Shown here in pieces: positions 55,402 through 64,000 of a stretch of DNA of 64,000 nt. Under the pieces are notes generated by a model. The model was given only the letters and a program-made list of their open reading frames with translations. It had not been told where the DNA came from and did not search any database. Source of the DNA: Schistosoma mansoni (lineage: Eukaryota; Platyhelminthes; Trematoda; Strigeidida; Schistosomatidae). The position numbers and the translations under genes were made by a program. The DNA is taken from positions 18,749,753 to 18,813,752 of the forward strand of contig NC_031500.1 of assembly GCF_000237925.1 (NCBI RefSeq), read 5' to 3'. Within the stretch, counting starts at the first letter, position 1, and every line of letters starts with the position of its first letter.

Positions 55402-58400
55402 GTAAGTAGTGTTTAAATGATTTTTATAAATATATATATATCTATATTTCTTATTGTTATCTGTTATTTTTAGTAGTTGAATTCATGAGTTGAATAAAAC
55501 TAGAGCATGATGGAAAACATCCTAGTATGGGACTCCTCAGTGGTGCACATCGACATTCCAGCTCATGGGATTCGAATTAAGGGCCTTCGATCTCGTGTGG
55601 GCCTTCGATCTCGTGTGCGGACTCTTAACTTTTAGACCAATGGGTCAACATCCAACGGTGTCTAGAGGTTAGGCGTTCGCATGAGAGATCGTGGATTCAC
55701 ACTTCTGAGGAGTCTCACAATGGGAGGAAACGGTCGGTTAGTGCCTCCAGGTTTTTCATGGTGTTCTAAGATCAATCGATTCATGATCTCAATGAAAAAG
55801 CTAGGAATTGCATTGATTTTATTCTTTAAATTATAAATATTTTAAATGAGCTAAATTTAAGTCAAGAGAGTAGTGGATTAATATCAAAGTATTGTACATA
55901 TAGTACAAAGAAGAGAAGGAGAACAAACATTTTATGAGAATAACATGAAAAAATTCATTTTATTTCCCTCGGTTCTCATCAGATGATGCTGACAATCTAT
56001 GCTTCAGTACCTAAATTATACATAGAAATTAATATAAACATATTGTGGTGTGTACTACTGATTTCGACAGATATAAGTACTATATATATCTTCAATCAAT
56101 AGTGAAATACCTAGAGGCAGGAGTTCAAGAATATCGAAGAAAAGAGAATGATAATAGATAATGATTGGTGTGGGAACGAAAGAACAATGAAGTGTAAGAC
56201 GATTGATTGACATTTTGCAAATGAAGTATTTACTGTATGGTTCTCAGATTTTTTTAAGACAATGTGTAATTCTATATTCAAACACATTTGAAAGCTCGTT
56301 TGGCTTTTGCCAACTTACGTGACCTATGGCGAAGACGAGACATCCGTCTACCAATTAAGGGACGAGTATACTGCGCAGCAGATCGCTCGGTTCTACTTTA
56401 CGGCTGTGAAACATGGCCATTAAGAGTAGAGGATACTCGTAAGTTACTAGTATTTGATCACAAATGTCTTAGAAATATTGCCTGCATCTGCTGGGATCAC
56501 CGGGTAAGCAATAGTAAGGTTAGACACGGGGTATTGAAGAATGATGGTAAATCAGTTGATGAGGTCATGAATCTTCATCGACTGAGATGGTTAGACCACG
56601 TGTTACGTATGCCTGAACACCGATTACCACGACGCGCTATGCTGACTAGTGTAGGGGATGGCTGGAAGAAAGTTAGGGGCGGCCAAACCAAAAAATGGCA
56701 TCAGTGCTTAAAATCACTAACTTCTAGTCTGAGCCATGTTGGTAGATGCAGACTACTTGGTTGGGGTCCACGTGACTATCGTAACCAATGGTTGGAGACT
56801 CTGTGTGACATGGCTCAGAATCGATCACAATGGCGTAGGTGTATACACTCTTTATCTTCCCTTAAACCTTGAGACTAAAATTGCTTCATATCTCTCTTCC
56901 TTCCTATACTACATCTTTATATACAATGTTTCTTTTATATATTACCACCACTAAATTAACTACTTCTATGAATCCGGTGTTCATCTTGTTGTGCTAATGA
57001 GGTATGACAACTTGGACCGATGTATATATGTCCCCGGTCCCACGTTGTAGCTGACTGACTGACTTGTGTTCTCGTTTACTACAATATCAATATCATCATT
57101 TAGTTGATTGTGTTTATCATCTATAATGAACTATCGATTCATCTTAACATAATGAAGTTGAAAGGAAATAAAAAAGAACTGTTGTAAATGCAAAAAGAAT
57201 GTATGAGAGAAAATTCCAAGACGCCAAACATTTTGAATAAAGGTCATCAAACTTGTAATCAGATTCTTGAAAATATCATAAGGTAACATTGATATATTTT
57301 AGTAGTATAAATACTACTTAGTAACTAATAAATAATTATTAAAGTTCAGTCTTTTAGTATCAGGCTAGATTGCAAGCGATCGGTAGGGGGTCTTAATTGA
57401 CATAAGTTGGATACCGGCTCAGTGGTCTATCGGTTAAGTGCTCTAGCGCGAGACTGGTATGTCCTGGGTTCGAATCGCGCGAGTGCGGGATCGTCGATGC
57501 GCACTGCTGAGGAGTCCCGTAATGGGACGTAAAGGTCGTCCAGTGCTTCCAGGTTTTCTATGGTTGTCTAGCTTCAATTGACTCATGATCTCAACTACAT
57601 AAAATTACTAAAATCTCCGAGAAACCCTTTCTTATAAGTTTTATACTTTATTAAATATCTTTAGAAGGATAAATCTGATGAAATCCTGAGGGAACCGATA
57701 CTCTCTTGTGAGATTCGAACAAGCATTATTCAGTCTCATAATTCCATGAAGTTATCATGGAGCTGTTTGAATTGTTTAATCCCAATCACATAACAGCAAA
57801 AAATTAAAACATGATATTAAGTCATTTAGATTGGTAGTCACATTACAACTTGATTAATTAAAATCTATCCAAATTTAGGGACTTTAATAACATTGGTCAC
57901 CAATCAGTGCATTCGATCATGTGAATTCAAGACTGCTGCTACTACCTTGACGTGGTGGTCGGGCTTGCATATCGTGATGAACCAATCGAGCTATACTGGC
58001 TGGATTAATCGTTCCTCAAGTTCCTATCATGCCAGACAGGTCGGTTGAAGAGCAGTAAGACTAAAAGCAGCAAACCCAAGGTCTGAAGGCAAAGTGTTAC
58101 TGCTGACTGTACAAAGGTGTGGCAGCAGTAAGGTGTTTTCTTCAGACAACCAGCATAACAGCGATGCTGCATTCCCACAAGGAGGGATGGGGTTAGAAAA
58201 GGTCGACCCTGAAAATGCACACCTCGCCTTATCCTACGGATCTCCGTCTCCAGCGGTAAGGTCCTTTAAACAACGGAGCCAACACAAAAACTACCGACCT
58301 CAAGCAGTTGTCACTTGGTGTTATAATTGTGTTTTTGTTATATAAACGACCCAGCTATTCCTATTGCTTAGTATTCTTATACAATGACACTCGACAAGAC

Positions 58401-61400
58401 CCCAAAATCAGAACACGTTGAACAGGAATGAAATTGTATTCAAAATAACAAGGAAAGGGGAACAGCAATCAATAGTTCAAATAATGTTCATATATTTATA
58501 GTATATACATAAGAAGCTTATAGATTTTTCTGCAATAATATGCCCGGGCTGATCGGTTTAAAATTAACCAATCAGCGCGCAGCAACACTATCATGCATAA
58601 AACATGCTTAATCCAATCTATATCCCACTAACACTTGGGCACTGCGGTCACGCTCTCAGGTCATTAGGACCACTTCTAACCCAATTTCCTTTTCAGGTAC
58701 CTCTAGAAGAACCATTCCACGGTGTGGGCAACCGGGAAGTGATAACTGCCCTCATACCTCAAACAGCACTCAAGATCACAGTCCTACAAATTGAAAAAAA
58801 CAACTGTCAATTGCTACATGGTTTTAAATGATTTTCTAGCTAGAGTTAATCTATCAATCAACAATAACCAAATGATATGCTGACCTATAACTCAATTGGT
58901 TAAGACAATAGAATCTGAAGGAATAAATGTTATCACAATAGGCAAGTTCGACCACTACATCAAGGTAGCAACCATGATCAAGAATGTTATTAACTGAGGG
59001 AATAATTTTTTTTCTGGTTAGCGTTATTTTAGCAAGTTGGTTTTCTACGGGATGAGGTCATTAACCCCATGCCCAACCCTCCTCCCTTATCCGGGCTTGG
59101 GACCGGCAGTAGCCCCCGGAGGAGCTACAGGCGGAGTTATTGGTTCTAGTTCATTCACTGAGTAAAATTAACTCTAAATTGAAGAATCTCCATAAGCTTT
59201 TTCTTCACAAGAATGGTGTGATAGCAAGTGATCAATCTCAAGAATAATTTCCAAGGTTCTGGTAGATTGATATCTAGTGAAGTTTCTCTATAGAGTCACA
59301 GTATGGTAACTACAAATGTGCATCAGATTCCAGCTGACTGACTCATAGTATTTTTATCTATCTATATCATTTAATGATATTCATCATTCTGTGTTACCAA
59401 AAGACTTGTTGTTCTATGGAATAATTAATCATTCGAATCATACTCACCAATGACCTTATGATTGATAACTTACATCTATGAAATGAAACCATTTCTTATG
59501 ATTGTGTAAAAAGTCAATATTTCTCTTTTTGTTGTTGCTATGATGTATTGTTTCATTATTTGAGTTTACTTGTGGGTAATGTTTATCTATATGTGTATGA
59601 TATACATGTATGAGAGTGTAGGTACAAATGATACAGAATTGTGTAGGTAAGAAATCAATAATCACATATTTGAAATGTGTTAAAAGATTCAGTGAAATGA
59701 TCATTATTTAATTTGTATTGAAATATCTTATTTATTTATTTGAACTCATAAGTATTGGTACAAGGGGGCACTAGATACATATGCGCCACACAAATCTCTT
59801 TTGATTTGTGTGAGGGCTGTGATACTGCCCGGGTTCCCAAACCGAAGCACGTGGATTTCTTAAGGGGCCACACTCGGTGCCTTCGACCTGAAGATCTGAT
59901 CCACAAGGCGGTAGAGCATCGTAAGGAGATGCAGTCTCATGTTAACCGTTGACCGACGATTGATTCATACGCTCTTTGTTCCCTCAGGATACTGGAGCCC
60001 ATGTGCACCATTGGTTTGGAATCAGGGTTTTCCAACTCCCCTAGGTGGACTCACCGTGTCCACCAACCCTGTTGAAGTGCCGGACATTCGTTTTTCGTCC
60101 TCTCACTTTCGTAAACAACACCCGTGATACGAGAGGGCAGTGAGTAGGACTTCCCTGGTAGAGGCTATATATTCGCATGGCCATGTGAGAGCATGAGAGG
60201 GGATGGAAATGTTATCGAAGCTTATTCATTGTCAGTTGTTTATTAATTCTAATACTTTTGGATTTTAATGTTCATTTCCTATTGTGTTTCAATTGATTAA
60301 TTTAGAGAGAACGTTACGCGGGAAAGTATTTTACAAAGATCAGGATAAAATCTATTGTGAAGAAGATTATCTGGTAAGATTCCAAAGACTTTAAAACTTA
60401 TGTACATACATATACAAACGGTAAAATTAAAATGCACACCTAACCTTGAACATTGTGTGAGCCAATCAGAAAACAATACTCAATTCTGAAAAGAATTTTT
60501 GATGAAATAATATTTAAATCACAGGGATTGAAGAGTTATGACATGAATAGTTAAATCTTTTTGGATGCCGGCTCAGTGGTCCATCGGTTAAGTTCTCTGG
60601 CGCGAGACTGGTAGGTCTTGGGTTCGAATCTCGCGAGAGCGGGATCGTGGATGCGCACTGTTGAGGGGTCCCATAGTGGGACGAAACGGCCGTCCAGTGC
60701 TTCCATGTTTTTCATGGTGATCTAGCTTCAATTGACTCATGATTTCAACTATGAAAATCTTTTCATGGTAATTATTTCTTATATTAGACGGGAAAAAAGG
60801 ATTAGAGTTAAAAGTTAGGACTGGTGCTTTCATCATGAACTCGCATCATCTATGATGTAAGAATAGTTTGTAGCCATATACTTGAACGGATTTTGTATGA
60901 AACTTCTAGAAGCCCTATCGTAAATCTGATTACCTCGTCCATCAGGTATAGCGCCACCTTGAAAACTTTGAGATTAATCCCAAAACATTTCAACAATCCT
61001 ATCAATATTGTTGTGTTCTTCAAATCTTTTTGTTTTGTGCTCTTGTTCCCTGAAGAGTTTATAAATTTCCCACAGTTATCTTAAGAATCTTTCAAGTTCC
61101 TTGCTACTGCTTAATCTTGTCATGTTTTGTTGTCTAACTAGAAAAAGATAGATAAAATTTATTCAGTTCTAACATAGCTTCAAAAATGTTACAAGGTAAC
61201 TATCAGTATGTTTTGCTAATAATCGACCAAGCTACTCCCATTGCTTAGTATTTTTATACAATGACACTCAACAAGACCCCAAAATCAGAACACGTTGAAC
61301 AGGAACGAAATTGTATTCAAAATAACAAGGAAAGGGGAACAGCAATCAATGGTTAGAAAAACGTTCCTATATTTATAGTATATGCATAAGAAGCTTCTAG

Positions 61401-63283
61401 ATGTTTTCTCCAATAATTTGCCAGAGCTGATTGGTTTAGAATTGGCCAGTCAGCGTGCGCCGTCACGATCATGCACATAAAGTGCCTTAATCCGGTTTAT
61501 TTCCTGCTAACAGTGTGTTTTGAATTTCTCACTCAAATCCAATAACTACTTTCACAAATCTCATTGGTTAAAGAGTATAGTTTACTTCTACCATGCAAAG
61601 ACATATACATATATCTATAGTGGAAATCGATATACACACATTTTTGTGTAACGATACTTACGTAATATTCAGATTGTAATAAGAAGTAGAATCTAGAGTA
61701 CTCATTTTGTCCCATTTAGGACTCATCATTGAGATGTGTCTATACATCTCAGGGTTGATATTTATACTGAAAGTGGAACTAAATATCTACTACACTAAAC
61801 ATCTTTTTTTGTGCAACAGACATTATCATGGCAATTCTCTAAGGATGAATCTATATCCATAAATATTGATTCATATCAGAAGGGGTTTTAGTGGATATTA
61901 TAGTAATTTTAATGGTTGAAATCATGAGTCAATTGAAGCTAGACCACTATGGAAAACCTGGAAGCACTGGACGGCCGTTTCGTTCTGTTGTTGAACTCCT
62001 CAGAAGTGTTCATCCACGACCAAACCATCCAGCTCAGAGAACAAAACTCCATCAAAATCACCCACCTGAGCTACTAATCTTCTCCACCATCTTATTCATT
62101 CTTTCTATTCAATTGTCACATAAGAGTTATAGATCAAAAACTTAGAGAACACACATTTATTGTCTGTCACGATAACATTTGGTTTTTACTTAATTATTAT
62201 TATTTTACAGTATTGTGGATTTCAACAAACAGTGGAGAAATGTTTTGCATGTGGACATATTATTGCTGAAACAGTAAGTTTAACTATTCTTTGATGTTTT
62301 TGTTATATATAGTTGGAATCATGAGTCAATTGAAGCTAGATCACCGTGAAAAACCTGGAAGCACTGAACGGCCGTTTTGTCCTATTATGAGACTCCTAAG
62401 CAGTGCGTAACTCAGTGAAGACATTGGTGGATGTGTCTCTCAATTTTGTGGATTGGTTGAAGTTAGACATTAACACCGTTGGATTCCGGCTGGCTCAGTG
62501 GTCTAGAGATTAAGCGCTCGCGCGTGAAACTGATAGATCCTGGGTTCGAATCTCGCGAGGCGGGATCGTGGATGTGCACTGCTGAGGAGTCCCATAATAG
62601 AACAAAACGGCCGTTCAGTGCTTCCAGATTTTTCATGGTGGTCTAGCTTCAATTGATTTATGATCTCAACTATCAAAATTACTATAATATCCACAAAACC
62701 CTTACTGATAATAAACACAATAATCACCAAAATAATATCAATCCTATGAAGTAAAATAATTTTGGCGATCATTTTAATTGACTAAAAATATATATTTACT
62801 TAATGCTTAGAAAATCCCTTCAATTATCTTGAAAGCTTCGTCCTATTTAGGACTCGTCAGCTGGATGTACCTGTCACATCTCAGAGTTGATATTCACTCT
62901 GGGACTCGAACCCAGTATCGCTCACTTCAAAAAGATAAAATAACTTTGAAATGTCCTTTTTCCTTCTTATCTTGGTCTTCAATATTTCTTTAGTCAATAT
63001 TAATTTGTAATAAAACTATGAACTATGGTTCTTATCTTAGAAATTGTCAAAAAGAGAGGTGTCACAATGTTAGTTTATTTATTTTTTTTGTTATTCATAG
63101 ATACTTCTAGCTGTTGGAAAAACATATCATCCAGGATGTTTTCGATGTTGTATTTGTACTAAATGTTTAGATGGAATACCATTTACAATGGATTCAAATA
63201 ATTTAATTTATTGTTTACCAGATTATCATTTAATTAATGGACCATTATGTGCTGTATGTGGATTAGTAATTATGCCAGATGAA
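55167..63283 (+). CDS. LIM-domain adaptor protein, Ajuba/LIMD1/WTIP family; first four exons, gene continues beyond window
   Basis: Join 55167-55401, 60306-60373, 62211-62273, 63101-63283; 183 codons so far, all junctions in frame with GTAAG donors and AG acceptors. LIM1 ligands are CAEC, HNSC, CCCC and the final CEED; LIM2 has CFAC, HPGC, CCIC and CLPD; LIM3 begins CAVC and runs off the window. The linker (FLY/YCGFQQT..EKC) and the LRGK, LDGIPFT and PDYH motifs match the conserved three-LIM block of Ajuba/LIMD1/WTIP proteins. These are cytoplasmic and junctional scaffolds that also enter the nucleus, known in animals to act in Hippo signalling, adhesion and microRNA silencing. The region before LIM1 is only about 47 residues and Asn/Ser-rich, whereas vertebrate members have several hundred. 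An in-frame TAA at 55119 makes ATG 55167 the likely start unless a further upstream exon is spliced in. Confidence 0.93.
55476..55793 (+). mobile_element. Old family B fold-back in LIM intron 1
   Basis: Antisense arm to about 55640, sense arm from about 55655. Contains an 18-base tandem duplication (GGGCCTTCGATCTCGTGT, 55582-55617). Sense ribozyme has a broken stem II closing pair and cleavage triplet. Confidence 0.65.
56044..57083 (+). mobile_element. Solo LTR, family C, split by a non-LTR insertion
   Basis: LTR 5' part 56044-56287 (TGTGGTGTG...CAAACACATTT) and 3' part 57064-57083 (GTGTTCTCGTTTACTACA). ATAT precedes and follows the whole, a 4-bp target duplication. About 14 LTR bases were lost at the insertion. 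Confidence 0.7.
56288..57063 (+). mobile_element. Second non-LTR family, 5'-truncated young insertion
   Basis: Frame 56288-56872 is open for 194 codons: [63 protein letters not shown], the post-RT C-terminus. The 3' UTR ends CTGACTGACTGACTT at 57063. The intact frame suggests recent insertion. In LIM intron 1, sense. Confidence 0.82.
57405..57632 (+). mobile_element. Family B sense copy in LIM intron 1
   Basis: GATACCGGCTCAGTGGTCTA, GGGTTCGAATCGC, ribozyme with GTAA in place of GAAA, tail to CCGAGAAACCC. Ribozyme predicted inactive. Confidence 0.76.
57940..58320 (+). mobile_element. Second non-LTR family, 5' region
   Basis: CTACCTTGACGTGGTGGTCG, GCCAGACAGGTCGG, GACTAAAAGCAGCAAAC, ACAAGGAGGGATGGGG. 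Matches 17640-17965 and the 5' part of 23110-23315. Truncated at about 58320 by an LTR-like repeat. Confidence 0.6.
58336..58633 (-). mobile_element. LTR-like repeat, family E
   Basis: 298 bp; on the minus strand it starts TGTTAGTGGGATA and ends TATAACA. Contains an inverted CCAAT hairpin (GCTGATCGGTTT...AACCAATCAGC). Partner at 61214-61512. Confidence 0.55.
58634..59004. other. Intronic spacer
   Basis: A 75-codon frame 58604-58831 spans the LTR-like edge; not recognised. Nothing else. Confidence 0.3.
59005..59155 (+). mobile_element. Second non-LTR family, 5' region fragment
   Basis: GGTTAGCGTTATTTTAGC, CATGCCCAACCCTCCTCCC, GGGACCGGCAGTAGCCCCCG. Notably GC-rich for this window. Confidence 0.55.
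59156..59734. other. Intronic spacer, no gene seen
   Basis: AT-rich. The 82-codon minus-strand frame at 59456-59704 has no recognisable feature. Confidence 0.3.
59735..60200 (+). repeat. Family F repeat in LIM intron 1
   Basis: Starts in a TTTA-rich stretch, then TATTGGTACAAGGGGGCAC..., [29 protein letters not shown]; ends GCCATGTGAGAGCATG about 100 bases before exon 2. Confidence 0.72.
60306..60373 (+). CDS. LIM adaptor exon 2: second half of LIM1
   Basis: Acceptor TTTAG ends at 60305, donor GTAAG at 60374. Encodes [10 protein letters not shown] then KIYCEEDYL, closing LIM1 with its Cys and Asp ligands. Too short for ORF callers, but identity to the family block is obvious. Intron 1 is 4.9 kb and holds nested transposons. 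Confidence 0.92.
60558..60760 (+). mobile_element. Family B sense copy in LIM intron 2
   Basis: GATGCCGGCTCAGTGGTCCA, GGGTTCGAATCTC; ribozyme TTGAGGG (C3 and A9 changed), GAAA kept; inactive. Confidence 0.76.
60761..61213. other. Intronic spacer, no gene seen
   Basis: AT-rich, nothing recognised. Confidence 0.3.
61214..61512 (-). mobile_element. LTR-like repeat, family E
   Basis: 299 bp; minus strand TGTTAGCAGGAAA...TTATTAGCA. Same CCAAT-type element (GCTGATTGGTTTAGAATTGG). About 85-90% similar by eye to 58336-58633. Confidence 0.55.
61680..61800 (-). mobile_element. Old family A copy
   Basis: AGTAGAATCTAGAGTACTC, TGTCCCATTTAGGACTCATC and ATCTCAGGGTTGATATT in order; ribozyme decayed. Confidence 0.55.
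61876..62022 (-). mobile_element. Family B antisense fragment in LIM intron 2
   Basis: ATCAGAAGGGGTTTTAGTGG to GTGTTCATCCACGACC; ends just after the ribozyme. About 190 bases before exon 3. Confidence 0.76.
61964..62010 (-). ncRNA. Hammerhead ribozyme, family B, intact core with compensated stem II
   Basis: CTGAGGA (complement of 61997-62003), stem II GTTC/GAAC, GAAA (complement of 61978-61981), ACGGCCGT, triplet GTC. Consensus stem II is GTCC/GGAC, so one pair changed on both sides. First stem I pair is T-C. Confidence 0.65.
62211..62273 (+). CDS. LIM adaptor exon 3: LIM1-LIM2 linker and start of LIM2
   Basis: Acceptor TTTTACAG ends at 62210; donor GTAAGT at 62274. 21 codons: [11 protein letters not shown] then the CFAC pair and GHIIAET. 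Matches the linker that is nearly invariant in Ajuba/LIMD1/WTIP proteins. Phase 0 on both sides. Confidence 0.92.
62308..62720 (+). mobile_element. Family B fold-back in LIM intron 3
   Basis: Antisense arm 62308-62407 then sense body 62408-62720 with GGGTTCGAATCTC. Both ribozymes mutated (antisense CTTAGGA; sense AAAA for GAAA). The arms can pair over about 100 bases. Begins about 35 bases after exon 3. Confidence 0.78.
62836..62932 (-). mobile_element. Family A antisense fragment
   Basis: CGTCCTATTTAGGACTCGTC to CGAACCCAGTATCG; ribozyme truncated before stem III. Confidence 0.7.
63101..63283 (+). CDS. LIM adaptor exon 4: rest of LIM2 and start of LIM3
   Basis: Acceptor TTCATAG ends at 63100; donor GTAAGT at 63284. 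61 codons with [23 protein letters not shown] and then LIM3's CAVC pair. Ends PDE where the family continues into LIM3; the next exon is outside the window. Zinc ligands are all present. Confidence 0.93.
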
Positions 63284-63296
63284 GTAAGTTTGGATA

Positions 63297-63522
63297 ATTG
63301 AATTCATTTGGTATTGTTTGTTTGAATCTTCCTATTGATGTTTTGAGACTGCAATTGATCAGTCTCTCTCTTATTGGCATACGTGCATACTGTGCGTATT
63401 GCCTCGATATAACCTTAATTCACAAGTATTATAAGCAAAGATGGATAGTGGCTAGCAGTGGAATCTAGTTTGACGCGTGCCGCTTCGTCCTATTTGGGAC
63501 TCGTCAGTTGGATGTACCTGCA
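63297..63522 (-). mobile_element. Family A antisense copy in the intron after exon 4
   Basis: Begins 13 bases after the exon 4 donor. Ribozyme with GAAGCGG and AAA insert; inactive. Confidence 0.76.
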
Positions 63523-63796
63523 TAAAGGTTTTGGTTACACACTTAAATATTCATTGACCTATTTTTCATTTTATGTTCATTCATGATGAGACCTTCTATT
63601 TGAGTAAGTACTTTCTGATCGATTATGTCTCATTCTTTATTGGTGTCTGTATTCAACGTTCAAGATCCCATAGTGAAAAGTTTATAATAGAAAGAATTAA
63701 ACTAGAATAACTTTTCTGATGACGATTGGTTGATAGGCTAAAAAATCGTCTAATCATTTTAGTTATATTTCTTATTGGCTTTAACACTTTTGGAAT
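63523..63796. other. Intronic spacer, no gene seen
   Basis: AT-rich; ATTGG at about 63726 and CTTATTGGC at about 63774. Confidence 0.3.
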
Positions 63797-64000
63797 TTCA
63801 AGTCAGTCCGTCAGTCAGTCAGTCAGCTACAACGTAGGACCAGGCACATATATGCATCGGTCCAAGTTGTCATACCTCATTAGCACAACAAGGTGAATAC
63901 CACATTCATAGTAGTTAATTTAGTGGTGGTAATATATAAAAGAAACATTGTATATAAAGATGTAGTATAGGAAGGAAGAGAGATATGAAGCAATTTTAAT
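63797..64000 (-). mobile_element. Second non-LTR family, 3' end, cut by window edge
   Basis: AGTCAGTCCGTCAGTCAGTC then the complement of the 3' UTR seen at 56880-57060, including GGACCAGGCACATATATG-like sequence. Continues past the window. Confidence 0.75.

Overview
This window looks like nuclear DNA of a blood fluke (genus Schistosoma). It is AT-rich, has long introns and intergenic distances, and is packed with repeats that fit known schistosome families: Sm-alpha-type SINE-like units (tRNA-like pol III promoter plus hammerhead ribozyme), RTE/SR2-type non-LTR retrotransposons with (GTAA)n tails, a second non-LTR family with (CTGA)n tails, and LTR retrotransposon pieces. The species cannot be decided from the sequence alone. 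There are no bacterial features and no CRISPR. One 200-base assembly gap lies at 36237-36436. Layout: 1-36236 is almost wholly repeats and decayed unique sequence with no convincing host gene. 37631-42043 (+) is one large open exon of 1470 codons: about 590 residues that look globular, then about 880 low-complexity residues rich in Ser, Thr, Asn and His. A CCAAT/TATA promoter candidate and a splice-acceptor-like site lie just upstream. 42044-54500 returns to repeats, including a long broken non-LTR element (49495-51135) and an RTE fragment (51835-52890). From 55167 to the right edge (+) lie the first four recognisable exons of a LIM-domain adaptor of the Ajuba/LIMD1/WTIP family; the joined exons give LIM1, LIM2 and the start of LIM3, and the gene runs on past the window. 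A tandemly duplicated 114-bp block with CCAAT boxes lies about 340-560 bases upstream of its first ATG. The most interesting content is the ribozyme-bearing repeats. Family A (Sm-alpha type, unit 340 bp in a tandem copy at 44005-44455) and family B (unit about 403 bp, different body) both have tRNA-like promoter boxes followed 40-60 nt later by a type-I-like hammerhead. Stem II is nearly the same in both families, but stem I and the bodies differ. About 50 copies or fragments lie in the window. Several family B ribozymes, and one of family A, have base-pair-preserving double substitutions in stems I, II or III. Many copies of both families are fold-back (head-to-head inverted) structures. In family A, most copies with a readable ribozyme carry either a 3-nt insertion at the cleavage junction or a G in the GAAA box. 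Other points are a ~500-bp identity island between two inverted composite retrotransposon fragments, solo LTRs with 4-bp target duplications (one split by a non-LTR insertion), and a ~200-bp internally deleted derivative of a non-LTR element. Throughout, 'family A', 'family B' and similar names are labels made here by comparing copies within the window.
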